Shown here: in pieces, positions 7,388 to 15,163 of the stretch
How the letters are laid out: each line of letters begins with the position of its first letter
How positions within the stretch are numbered: position 1 is the first letter of the stretch
NCBI GenBank assembly: GCA_024280265.1
Contig: JAJRQL010000030.1
Span: 1-32,411, forward strand
Origin: Deltaproteobacteria bacterium
GTDB taxonomy: Bacteria > Desulfobacterota > Desulfobulbia > Desulfobulbales > Desulfocapsaceae
DNA: 32,411 nucleotides
Direction: 5' to 3'
Program-made: the position numbers and the translations under genes
The notes under the pieces: generated by a model
What the model was told of the DNA's origin: nothing
Databases searched by the model: none
Seen by the model: the letters and a program-made list of their open reading frames with translations, nothing else

Positions 7388-8830
7388 CTAAGCCGCGTAG
7401 GGGTTGTGACCACAATGATGGATTTCTGCAATCAGGTTGGCAAGTTTACTTGCCTCATTCGCATTGTCCTCATAGTCAAACAGTTCAGGATGTTTATCAA
7501 GATAAGACGTGTCGAAATCCCCTTTGACGAAATCTGGATCTTTTACGATATTCAGATAGAAGGGGATGGTTGTTTTTGGGCCTGCTATAACAAAATTCTG
7601 CAGGCAGCGACGTAATCTGTCAACTGTTTCGTTCCAGGAAAAACCATGTACTGTCATTTTAACAAGCAGAGAGTCGTATACTTCTGGAATAGTGAACCCC
7701 TGATAAACAAAGCCATCAAGGCGAACTCCGTATCCACCTGGTGAACGATAAACAGAAACTGTTTTACCACCTTCTGGCATGAAATCGGCCTTTGGGTCTT
7801 CAGCATTGATACGCATCTCTATTGCATGACCACGCATTTTAATGTCATCCTGGCAGAATGAGAGCTTTTTACCCATGGCAAGTTTGATTTGGGTACGGAC
7901 GATGTCAATACCTGTGATCATCTCAGTTACAGTGTGCTCAACCTGCACCCTGGTGTTGATCTCCATGAAATAATAGTTAAAATCTTTGTCAATCAGAAAT
8001 TCAACGGTACCGGCATTGAAATAGTTGGCAGCTTTTGCAGCTTTCACCGCTGTTTCACAGATGGTATCAAGGAGTTTTTTGTCACTAATCATGGATGGCG
8101 CAATTTCAATCAGCTTCTGGTTTCTGCGCTGAATGGAACAGTCACGGGTACCTAAATGAACTGTTGTGCCTTCCTTGTCAGCCATGATCTGTACTTCAAC
8201 ATGCTTGGGTTCTATGACAACTTTTTCAAGATATACAGATTCATCATTGAAGGCAGCCTTAGCTTCAGCACGGGCAACTGGAATCTCTGATTTCATTTGG
8301 TCGTCAGATTCGATGAGTCTGATTCCACGTCCACCACCGCCTGAGGTCGCCTTAAGCATCACCGGGTATTTATAAGTGGCTGCAAAGGCAAGGGCCTCTT
8401 TGACTCCATCATCACCAGGTGAGAGGTTCTCGGTTCCTGGCACCATGGGAATATCGGCATCGGCCATAATCTGTCTGGCGATTACTTTATTTCCAAGATT
8501 GGAGACAACTTCTGAGGAAGGTCCAATGAAAATGATCCCCTCATCCTCACATGCTTTCACAAAATCAGGGTTCTCTGCAAGAAATCCATAGCCTGGGTGG
8601 ATGGCTACAGCGCCAGATTTTTTAGCTGCATTTATGATTTTGTCAATGTTGAGATAATCACAACGGGGACCGTTTCCAAGCCAGACAGCTTCGTCGGCGA
8701 TACGAATGTGTCGAGATTCTTTGTCGGGTGACTCGTATACAGCAACTGCTTCATAGTTCAGCTCCTGTATGGCTCGGATGAGTCTGATGGCTATTTCACC
8801 ACGATTTGCAACAAGTATTTTTGTTTTCAA
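7388..8830 (-). CDS. Biotin carboxylase subunit (PycA/AccC type)
   Basis: ATP-dependent carboxylation of biotin, the first half-reaction of the enzyme whose other parts lie downstream. The 480-residue protein has the family's motifs: ILVANRGEIAIRL at the start, HPGYGFLAEN at about 78-87, the glycine-rich ATP-grasp loop GGGGRG at about 164-169, and INTRVQVEH with the catalytic Arg. Its C-terminus is about 30 residues longer than E. coli AccC, as in stand-alone PycA proteins. I chose TTG 8830: it follows AAAGGAG by 5 nt and gives a standard N-terminus, whereas GTG 8845 would swallow that ribosome site. The next gene in the operon is a PycB/OadA-type carboxyltransferase, which argues against a role in fatty-acid synthesis. 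Confidence 0.93.
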   Translation of the reverse strand: MKTKILVANRGEIAIRLIRAIQELNYEAVAVYESPDKESRHIRIADEAVWLGNGPRCDYLNIDKIINAAKKSGAVAIHPGYGFLAENPDFVKACEDEGIIFIGPSSEVVSNLGNKVIARQIMADADIPMVPGTENLSPGDDGVKEALAFAATYKYPVMLKATSGGGGRGIRLIESDDQMKSEIPVARAEAKAAFNDESVYLEKVVIEPKHVEVQIMADKEGTTVHLGTRDCSIQRRNQKLIEIAPSMISDKKLLDTICETAVKAAKAANYFNAGTVEFLIDKDFNYYFMEINTRVQVEHTVTEMITGIDIVRTQIKLAMGKKLSFCQDDIKMRGHAIEMRINAEDPKADFMPEGGKTVSVYRSPGGYGVRLDGFVYQGFTIPEVYDSLLVKMTVHGFSWNETVDRLRRCLQNFVIAGPKTTIPFYLNIVKDPDFVKGDFDTSYLDKHPELFDYEDNANEASKLANLIAEIHHCGHNPYAA

Positions 8831-8858
8831 AGCAACTCCTTTCACGGATTAATTCAAA

Positions 8859-8887
8859 ATTGTAACAGAATGACACGGAGGAAATTT
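8859..8887 (-). promoter_or_regulatory. Candidate promoter of the carboxylase operon
   Basis: On the minus strand an extended -10, TGTTACAAT (TACAAT at 8859-8864), would start transcription about 20 nt before the TTG start codon. The -35 position (AAATTT) is poor and lies inside a palindrome, so activation or repression there is plausible. Confidence 0.4.
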
Positions 8888-8903
8888 CCCTGAAAATTTC
8901 AGG
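8880..8903. promoter_or_regulatory. Two abutting palindromes, operator-like
   Basis: GGAAATTTCC (8880-8889) is a perfect 10-bp palindrome and shares its last base with CCTGAAAATTTCAGG (8889-8903), which has 7-bp arms around one base. They lie 50-73 nt before the biotin carboxylase start and overlap its putative -35 box, in the divergent region shared with the KOR genes. Confidence 0.45.
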
Positions 8904-9081
8904 AAAAACAGGGTCGATTTTTTTTAAATTCCTTATTTAAAAAATCCAAATACGTGATATTTAGCATATTATAATTATAAAGGCAAGTAATACTGGTGGA
9001 TTGACATAAGGGTGGCGGTGATCTGGTGGGAAGGTACCGTATTGTAAGAAACCACTAATCTCAAGAAATCACACAATATCC

Positions 9082-9109
9082 TTGACAGTATTTCCAGTGT
9101 CGATATAAC
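9082..9109 (+). promoter_or_regulatory. Promoter of the KOR operon
   Basis: TTGACA (9082-9087) and TATAAC (9104-9109) are 16 nt apart. A start near 9116 would give a leader of about 76 nt before korD. Confidence 0.6.
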
Positions 9110-9191
9110 AAAAACAGGCATACTGCTTTAGTGGAATTAACAGGTTCTGCTGTAGCAACTAACAACTCAATTTGAGAAACTGGTTACCAAT

Positions 9192-9488
9192 ATGGTTAAA
9201 GAAAGTATTCTAAAAACAGGCGGGACAAGCAAAAAACCTGCCGCTGCGAAACCAAAAAAGAAAAAGTTATATACTGTAATTTTTTTCAATAAATGGTGCA
9301 AATCGTGTGGACTCTGTTCTGCTCTTTGTCCCAAGAAAATAATCAAGTCAGACGAACTTGGGTTCCCTGCCATTGAAAACATGGATCGTTGCAGTGGATG
9401 TCGTTTCTGTGAAATCCATTGTCCGGATTTTTCAATCACAATAAAAGAAAGACATCCCAGGCGGAGGCGTACAAATGGAAAGCATTAA
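9192..9488 (+). CDS. korD: 2-oxoacid:ferredoxin oxidoreductase delta subunit (ferredoxin-like)
   Basis: A 98-residue iron-sulfur subunit that passes electrons from the TPP site to ferredoxin. It has two classic four-cysteine clusters: CKSCGLCSALCP at about 36-47 and CSGCRFCEIHCP at about 68-79, for two [4Fe-4S] centres. The first 27 residues are an unusual Lys/Ala/Pro-rich tail before the ferredoxin fold. No other Met is available upstream of the fold, so this start is likely even though no strong ribosome site is seen. The gene's end overlaps korA by 14 nt. The D-A-B-C order matches 2-oxoglutarate synthase clusters of anaerobes; branched-chain VOR is the main alternative. Confidence 0.9.
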   Translation: MVKESILKTGGTSKKPAAAKPKKKKLYTVIFFNKWCKSCGLCSALCPKKIIKSDELGFPAIENMDRCSGCRFCEIHCPDFSITIKERHPRRRRTNGKH

Positions 9489-10623
9489 TGAAAGTGAGCG
9501 AAAAAAAATCCTCCTCCAGGGAAATGAGGCCATAGTTGCTGGTGCTCTTGCGGCAGGATGTCGCTTCTTTGCAGGGTATCCAATCACCCCAGCTTCTGAG
9601 ATCAGTGAAATTCTCTCTGTGAAATTACCTGAGGTAGGAGGGACATTCATCCAGATGGAAGATGAAATCGCTTCAATGGGCGCAGTGATAGGAGCCTCTC
9701 TTGCCGGAGTAAAGGCGATGACAGCAACCAGTGGTCCAGGGTTTTCACTTATCCAGGAAAATCTTGGTTATGGGTGCATTGCTGAGGTACCCTGTGTAAT
9801 AGTTAATGTTATGCGAGGCGGGCCAAGCACTGGTCTTCCGACTAGTCCGTCTCAGGGTGATGTGCAGATGACGCGATGGGGAACCCATGGCGATCACCCC
9901 ATTATTGTTCTTGCGGTTTCCTCTGTTGCTGATTGTTTTTCCGTCACCATCAAAGCTTTTAATTTATCTGAAAAATATCGTATTCCGGTCATTATTCTTT
10001 CGGATGAGGTTGTGGCACATACCAGAGAGTCTGTTACCCTGCCGGATCAGGATCAGATTAGAATTTTTGACCGAGTCAAACCGGATGTTCCATCGGATTG
10101 GTATAAACCTTATGCAGATAACAATCGTGGAGTTCCCGACATGGCTGCATTTGGAGATGGATACAGGCACCATGTCACAGGACTTGTCCATGACGAGAAG
10201 GGATTTCCTACCCAGGATTCCCAGGAAATAGATAAGTTTTTAAGAAGAATCCATACCAAAATCAGCAAGGGTTTTCAGGATATTCAAATCACCAAGACTC
10301 ACCTTATGGAGGATGCTGAGGTATGTGTTATCGCTTATGGGTCAGTTGCGAGATCTGCGCTCAGGGCTGTTCGTGATGCACGTAAACTTGGAGTAAAGGC
10401 AGGACTTGTGCAGCTTGTCACTCTGTTTCCTTTCCCGCGGAAGGCCGTGGACACCTATTTGCGCCAATGCAGAGTTGTCATTGTCCCGGAAATGAATATG
10501 GGACAAATGAGTCGTGAAATAGGGCGGGTAAATCAGGCAGGATGTCGCATAGTAAAACATAATCGAATTGACGGACAACTGATTACTCCGGAAGAGATCC
10601 TCAAACACCTGACAACAGTATAA
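9475..10623 (+). CDS. korA: 2-oxoglutarate:ferredoxin oxidoreductase alpha subunit
   Basis: A 382-residue alpha subunit (pyrimidine-binding and transketolase C-terminal domains). GYPITP at 34-39 and MEDEIASMGAVIGAS are family signatures, followed by TATSGPGF and RGGPSTGLPT. With KorB it forms the TPP active site that interconverts 2-oxoglutarate plus CoA with succinyl-CoA plus CO2, or a similar 2-oxoacid. GGAGG lies 7 nt before ATG 9475, which is inside the korD end. No gamma domain or ferredoxin domain is fused to it; those are the separate genes korC and korD. Confidence 0.92.
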   Translation: MESINESERKKILLQGNEAIVAGALAAGCRFFAGYPITPASEISEILSVKLPEVGGTFIQMEDEIASMGAVIGASLAGVKAMTATSGPGFSLIQENLGYGCIAEVPCVIVNVMRGGPSTGLPTSPSQGDVQMTRWGTHGDHPIIVLAVSSVADCFSVTIKAFNLSEKYRIPVIILSDEVVAHTRESVTLPDQDQIRIFDRVKPDVPSDWYKPYADNNRGVPDMAAFGDGYRHHVTGLVHDEKGFPTQDSQEIDKFLRRIHTKISKGFQDIQITKTHLMEDAEVCVIAYGSVARSALRAVRDARKLGVKAGLVQLVTLFPFPRKAVDTYLRQCRVVIVPEMNMGQMSREIGRVNQAGCRIVKHNRIDGQLITPEEILKHLTTV

Positions 10624-10653
10624 TCTTACATATACATACAAGATTAAGGAGAT

Positions 10654-11547
10654 ATGAATACAATGCTTGAATGTGCTGAAATCATACGTAAAGAATACTT
10701 ACGACACGATAAAAAATTTCCCCATGTCTGGTGCCCGGGTTGTGGAAATGGAATCGTTATGGGTGCCCTGCTACGTGCAGTACACAGCTTAGGGTTGGAT
10801 AAGGACGAAGTGGTTTTAGCCTCCGGGATTGGCTGTTCTGGTCGCATGCCGACTTATGTGGATTTTAACACCATCCATACAACCCATGGCCGTGCACTCA
10901 CTTTTTCCACAGGCATCAAACTTGCCCGGCCAGAACTCACTGTGATGACAGTGATGGGCGATGGTGATTCCACAGCCATTGGGGGAAATCATTTTATCCA
11001 TGCAGCAAGGAGGAATTTAAACCTCACTGCTATCATTATTAACAACTCCACCTATGGGATGACCGGCGGGCAGTATTCCCCAACTACCCCATATGGTTCA
11101 AAATCAACAACATCTGTTTATGGTCACGTTGAGCATGCCTTCAATATCGCAGAGCTTGCCGCAACCGCGGGGGCTGCATTTGTTGCCAGAAGTACAGTTT
11201 ACCACGCCACCCACATGGAGGAAATGCTCAAGAAAGGTATAGAAAAACGTGGGTTTTCAGTGATTGAAATTATTTCTAACTGCCATGTTCAACATGGGAG
11301 AAGAAATAAGCTTGGTGGTGCTGTTGAGATGATCAATGGCTTTAAGCAGCGCTCGGTAACCATAGAGAAAGCAACAAAGATGAGTGCTGATGAGCTTGAG
11401 GGGAAAATCACCATCGGGGTACTTGCTGATGTCGAAAAGCCTGTTTCCACGGAAGAATATCAACGCATTGTCGAAGAAGCAAAAAACAAGGCTGAAATTA
11501 TTACCAAGGCCAAGGAAAAGAACGGAGTTAAACGCTATGAAGAGTGA
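10654..11547 (+). CDS. korB: 2-oxoglutarate:ferredoxin oxidoreductase beta subunit (TPP binding)
   Basis: A 297-residue TPP-binding subunit. The TPP/Mg motif runs from GDGDS at 102-106 to NN at 130-131. WCPGCG at 26-31 and SGIGCSGRMP are typical of KorB/VorB and hold cysteines associated with the family's cluster. A strong AAGGAG sits 3 nt before ATG 10654. The gap to korA is 30 nt, and the end overlaps korC by 11 nt. Length is in the usual range of about 280-300. Confidence 0.93.
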   Translation: MNTMLECAEIIRKEYLRHDKKFPHVWCPGCGNGIVMGALLRAVHSLGLDKDEVVLASGIGCSGRMPTYVDFNTIHTTHGRALTFSTGIKLARPELTVMTVMGDGDSTAIGGNHFIHAARRNLNLTAIIINNSTYGMTGGQYSPTTPYGSKSTTSVYGHVEHAFNIAELAATAGAAFVARSTVYHATHMEEMLKKGIEKRGFSVIEIISNCHVQHGRRNKLGGAVEMINGFKQRSVTIEKATKMSADELEGKITIGVLADVEKPVSTEEYQRIVEEAKNKAEIITKAKEKNGVKRYEE

Positions 11548-12130
11548 TGAACGATATGAAATCCGTTTCAGCGGATCCGGGGGTCAGGGGATAATTACCG
11601 CTGCCGTCGTCATGGCTGATGGGGTTGGGGCATATGACAATCAGCACGTGTGTCAAACGCAGAGTTATGGACCGGAGGCCCGTGGTGGAAAGAGCAAGGC
11701 TGAGGTGGTTATTTCAGGTTCTCCCATAGACTATCCTAAGGCATTACGGGTTGATTTATTGCTTGCAATGACCCAGGCTGCTTGCGATGCTTATTTTTCT
11801 GATATAAAATCTGATGGATTGCTAGTGGTTGATAGCGACCTTGTAAAACAACTCCCCACAAGCCGATCGGTTTCCATTCCTTTTACCCAGATAGCCAAAG
11901 AAAAAATCGGTCGTGAATTGGTGGCAAACATGGTTGCCCTAGGAGCAGTTGGATTTCTCTGTGGTCAGGTGTCACTTGAAGGGCTGGAAAAGGCACTGCT
12001 CTCCAGGGTACCCAAGGGAACTGAACAGATAAATTCTGAAGCATTGCACGCAGGAATAGAGGAAGCAAAGAAGATCAATTTTGATCTCCTTCCAAAATCT
12101 GTTTTTTCGGAATGGGAGGACGAATTATAA
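11537..12130 (+). CDS. korC: 2-oxoglutarate:ferredoxin oxidoreductase gamma subunit
   Basis: A 197-residue gamma subunit with the family's opening RFSGSGGQGI and the SYGPEARGG segment. In these enzymes the gamma domain helps shape the CoA site. ATG 11537 is chosen because the conserved fold begins six residues later and GGAG lies about 9 nt upstream. A start at 11384 would add 51 residues that are only the shifted reading of the korB end. It is translated in overlap with korB. Confidence 0.93.
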   Translation: MKSDERYEIRFSGSGGQGIITAAVVMADGVGAYDNQHVCQTQSYGPEARGGKSKAEVVISGSPIDYPKALRVDLLLAMTQAACDAYFSDIKSDGLLVVDSDLVKQLPTSRSVSIPFTQIAKEKIGRELVANMVALGAVGFLCGQVSLEGLEKALLSRVPKGTEQINSEALHAGIEEAKKINFDLLPKSVFSEWEDEL

Positions 12131-12145
12131 CATAAATTCAAGAGA

Positions 12146-12448
12146 ATGGGCGCAAGTATGAATGTTATTAACGAAGGTTATGGATGGATCGTTGTTGGTA
12201 TTATTGCAGTCTGTCTTGCGCTGATAACTTTTATGAGTCCGAGCATGCGGACTCATATCAAGAAAGGGTGTATGTTGTTGCTTGTGGCCGGGGGGATTTC
12301 AGTCGGTTATTATCTTATTACCGGAAAATCGCCCACTGAGATACCCTCTGATGTGAACTATTTTTTTAACAAATCAAGAGAAGCGGATAGTAGCAGCAAC
12401 AGGTACTACATTAACCCTGAGAAGAGGTATAAAGAGCTTAAAGAGTAG
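12146..12448 (+). CDS. Small two-helix membrane protein at the end of the KOR operon
   Basis: A 100-residue protein of unknown function, 15 nt after korC. It has two hydrophobic helices at about 13-30 and 41-59, joined by a short basic loop (THIKKG), and a polar tail of about 40 residues rich in charged residues, Asn and Ser. The basic loop suggests it faces the cytoplasm, which would put both termini outside. ATG 12146 has AAGAGA close upstream; ATG 12158 is an alternative. I recognise no family. Its position suggests cotranscription with korDABC, but a role in anchoring that soluble enzyme is only a guess. Confidence 0.65.
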   Translation: MGASMNVINEGYGWIVVGIIAVCLALITFMSPSMRTHIKKGCMLLLVAGGISVGYYLITGKSPTEIPSDVNYFFNKSREADSSSNRYYINPEKRYKELKE

Positions 12449-12460
12449 AATAGGAAAGGC

Positions 12461-13204
12461 TTACTTACTGAGTTTTTTCCCAATTGCAGCAGTATAGATT
12501 GCAGTTTCATCGTTTGAGTTGATACCCAGGATTTCGTTGATCTCATCATCGTAGAATGCTGCTACAGGACAGGCACTATTTCCGGTAGCTTCTGCTGCAA
12601 TTAGCAGGTTTTGACAGACATGCCCAGCATCAAGAAAGATATAGCGCATTCCTCGATTACCATATTTACTCATGCAACGCCTGATAACTGCTGACCAGAT
12701 GACGGTTACAGCTGATTGTGCCATAAACTTTTGATCCAGACAGGCCGCAGTCACTTTATCTGAGACGTCATGCTCTGTTAAGATATCAAGACAAAAATTT
12801 TCCACATCAAAATGATATAAGCCGGGGGAGACGTCTTTCACCCGGTGAATGCTGAGATAGGTTTCGACAGGATAAAGAGCCCCTCCTGATGGAGCAGTTC
12901 TGAATGTGTAACATCCTGATTTTGCAGTTATGCCCTGACTGGCCCAAAGCATAAAGGCAAGATCTTCAAGATCTATTACTTTGGGGTCAAATGTACGTTT
13001 GGAGCGTCTGTTCTGGAGAAGTGGCACTATGCGTGCTTCCTTTAACTGCCAACTGCGAGGAAGTTCCAACTTCTCTGTTTCGGGATATCTCTTGAAGGTG
13101 TCAACTTGGGCGATTGCAGGCCGTACCATACTTTTTATTGTTTCACGCTCATAGGCGGACTCAATTAAATATTTATAACCGGAACAAGTTTCAAGCTCAG
13201 GCAT
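12461..13204 (-). CDS. SagB-type nitroreductase-family dehydrogenase
   Basis: A 247-residue FMN-binding nitroreductase-fold protein of the SagB/ThcOx group. Signatures are NRRSKRTFD (flavin phosphate contact), APSGGALYPVE, and the late DAGHVCQNLLIAAEATG. In ribosomal peptide pathways SagB oxidises azolines to azoles, but no YcaO cyclodehydratase, precursor or protease gene is near, so this is a stand-alone member with unknown substrate. ATG 13204 follows GAGGAG by 4 nt and overlaps the end of rlmN by 8 nt; GTG 13216 would enclose the ribosome site. It closes the serC-radical SAM-rlmN run. It ends 12 nt from the convergent KOR operon with no terminator hairpin. Confidence 0.87.
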   Translation of the reverse strand: MPELETCSGYKYLIESAYERETIKSMVRPAIAQVDTFKRYPETEKLELPRSWQLKEARIVPLLQNRRSKRTFDPKVIDLEDLAFMLWASQGITAKSGCYTFRTAPSGGALYPVETYLSIHRVKDVSPGLYHFDVENFCLDILTEHDVSDKVTAACLDQKFMAQSAVTVIWSAVIRRCMSKYGNRGMRYIFLDAGHVCQNLLIAAEATGNSACPVAAFYDDEINEILGINSNDETAIYTAAIGKKLSK

Positions 13205-14270
13205 TTCGCTCCTCACTCAGTTTTTGTTTGGCAAGCTGTCCACAGGCTGCTGAAATATCTTCGCCGCGACTGGTTCGAATAAATACCGAATACCCAAGAT
13301 CCCGCACAATTTTCTGAAAGACATATACTCGGTTTTCAGATGGACTCTTGAAAGGTAGGCCTGGAGATTCGTTGTATGGAAGGAGATTAATTTTGCAGGG
13401 AATATCCTTTAACAGCCGGGCAAGATCTCTGGCATTCTCGTCAGAATCATTGACTCCTTTCAGAAGAACATATTCAAACATGATCCGTTTTCTTTTGGCC
13501 ATGGGGTAGTCGCGACAGGCCTGGAGAAGATCAGCAAGAGAATAACGAGTATTTACAGGCATAAGACTGTTGCGAGTATCATCGTCAACAGCGTGAAGTG
13601 AGATGGCCAGATTAACATCTGTTTTTTCGCCTAATTCTTTCATTTTGCTGGCGATACCACAGGTGGATACAGTAATTCGTCGGTTGGTCATATCAAGCCC
13701 ACGCTGTTCAGTCAAAATGGAAATCGACTTGATGAGGTTCTCAAGATTATTCAGTGGTTCACCCATTCCCATAAAAACAATATTGGTTACCCTGGCCGGT
13801 CCAATCAGTTTTGATTTCGGCTGTTCACGCAGGTAGTCACCAACAGCACAAACCTGGTTGACAATTTCAGAGGGTAGCAGGTTCCTGGTGAAGCCTATGG
13901 TGGCAGTCAGGCAGAAAGAACAGCCCATGGCACACCCAACCTGAGATGATATACAGAGTGTATTCCTGTCTGGTTCCGGGATAAGAACTGACTCGATGAG
14001 CTTACCGTCGCTTAGGAGAAAGCCAAACTTGACGCAACCGTCCTTTGAGCGCTGAATAAGAGGGTCCTTGAAACTGGAAATATAGGCATTTTCAGAAAGA
14101 ATACTCCTGAACTTCTTAGCAAGATCAGTCATCTGGGAGAACTCGACGATGCCGGGGCGGTAGAGCCAGGACATTATCTGCCGAGCGCGAAATGGTGGCT
14201 GCCCGAGAGATTCAACATAGCAAACGAGGTCTTCCTGAGTCAGGTTCCGCAGGTCGGTTTTAGGGTTCAT
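13197..14270 (-). CDS. rlmN: Dual-specificity 23S rRNA/tRNA adenine C2-methyltransferase
   Basis: Radical SAM enzyme that methylates C2 of A2503 in 23S rRNA and A37 in some tRNAs. The 357-residue protein has the N-terminal helical domain, the CX3CX2C cluster CAMGCSFC with Cys113, Cys117 and Cys120, FMGMGEPLNN for SAM binding, and the C-terminal catalytic Cys343 in SAACGQLA. Cfr has the same core; the length and context favour RlmN. It starts 9 nt after the radical SAM gene upstream and overlaps the SagB-type gene, so it sits in the middle of a four-gene unit. Confidence 0.96.
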   Translation of the reverse strand: MNPKTDLRNLTQEDLVCYVESLGQPPFRARQIMSWLYRPGIVEFSQMTDLAKKFRSILSENAYISSFKDPLIQRSKDGCVKFGFLLSDGKLIESVLIPEPDRNTLCISSQVGCAMGCSFCLTATIGFTRNLLPSEIVNQVCAVGDYLREQPKSKLIGPARVTNIVFMGMGEPLNNLENLIKSISILTEQRGLDMTNRRITVSTCGIASKMKELGEKTDVNLAISLHAVDDDTRNSLMPVNTRYSLADLLQACRDYPMAKRKRIMFEYVLLKGVNDSDENARDLARLLKDIPCKINLLPYNESPGLPFKSPSENRVYVFQKIVRDLGYSVFIRTSRGEDISAACGQLAKQKLSEERNA

Positions 14271-14279
14271 GCAGGTTTC

Positions 14280-15149
14280 CTATAAGGACCGGAATTCTTC
14301 AGGAACCAGAGCGCGGTTCCCCAGAAGTGCCTGGGTGATGCTGTCAAGCATGTCTTCACGGTCACGTGGCAGGCGACCACTTAACGGAAGATAATTAGAT
14401 GCATGATTAGCCATAAATTGCACAGGACTACAGTTTATATTCTGTATTAATTCCCGAAGTTCGAGAAGCATCTGGTTTGGATTGAGAAGTTGGAATTTAC
14501 CAGTCTCAAACCGACTGCCAATTTCAGTGTTGGCCAAGGGCATCAGGCAGAGAGCGGCAATCTGATTCGGTCGCATTTCACTGAGCACCCTGGCGGTCTC
14601 AGCAGCATGCTGCAGGCTTTTCTGAACTCCGGCAAGCCCTATTAACACGGTGACGGACAGAAAGATACCAACATCTCTAACCAGGTGCGCAGCATGAATC
14701 ATGGAAGCGGCTGTTTCACCTTTCTTGACCTGAGCCAAGACCGCATCATCACCACTTTCAAGCCCCATGTAAATACGGTGCAAACCAAGCTCCCGTAACT
14801 CCTTCAGTTCAGCCTTGGATTTGGCGCGTATTGCTTTGGCATTGCCATACAGGGCGATACGGTTTACCTGCGGGAGATGGGATTTTATATCCTTAACGAG
14901 TTTAACAAGGCGTTTTTGAGGCAAGATAAGAGCGTCACCATCAGCAAGAAAAACCCGTTTTTGCCTGCCGCAGTATTTACCAGCAAAAGTTATATTTTCG
15001 GTAACTTCGGCAGCGGTGCGTATTCTGAAATACTTATCTTTGTATGCACCACAGAACGTACAGCGATTGTGGGAACAGCCAACAGTTACCTGGATAACAA
15101 TGGAGTCCGCCTCACTGGGTGGACGAATGATATCTCCGTCGTAGTTCAT
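14280..15149 (-). CDS. Radical SAM protein of unknown substrate
   Basis: A 289-residue radical SAM barrel. The cluster motif is CSHNRCTFC with spacing CX4CX2C (Cys25, Cys30, Cys33), one residue longer than the classic CX3CX2C and typical of a group of small uncharacterised radical SAM proteins. LADGDAL and YMGLESGDD are the barrel strands seen in Elp3/HemN-like enzymes. There is no TRAM, B12 or SPASM domain. I chose ATG 15149, 14 nt after the serC stop, although its ribosome site is weak; TTG 15167 overlapping the serC stop is possible. Its place between serC and rlmN suggests cotranscription but does not reveal the substrate. Confidence 0.8.
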   Translation of the reverse strand: MNYDGDIIRPPSEADSIVIQVTVGCSHNRCTFCGAYKDKYFRIRTAAEVTENITFAGKYCGRQKRVFLADGDALILPQKRLVKLVKDIKSHLPQVNRIALYGNAKAIRAKSKAELKELRELGLHRIYMGLESGDDAVLAQVKKGETAASMIHAAHLVRDVGIFLSVTVLIGLAGVQKSLQHAAETARVLSEMRPNQIAALCLMPLANTEIGSRFETGKFQLLNPNQMLLELRELIQNINCSPVQFMANHASNYLPLSGRLPRDREDMLDSITQALLGNRALVPEEFRSL

Positions 15150-15163
15150 TGCTGATTCAGGGT

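Noticed and set aside
12461-13204. A ribosomal peptide (azole) biosynthesis cluster around the SagB-type gene
   Set aside because: No YcaO, precursor peptide, protease or transporter gene is present within several kb.
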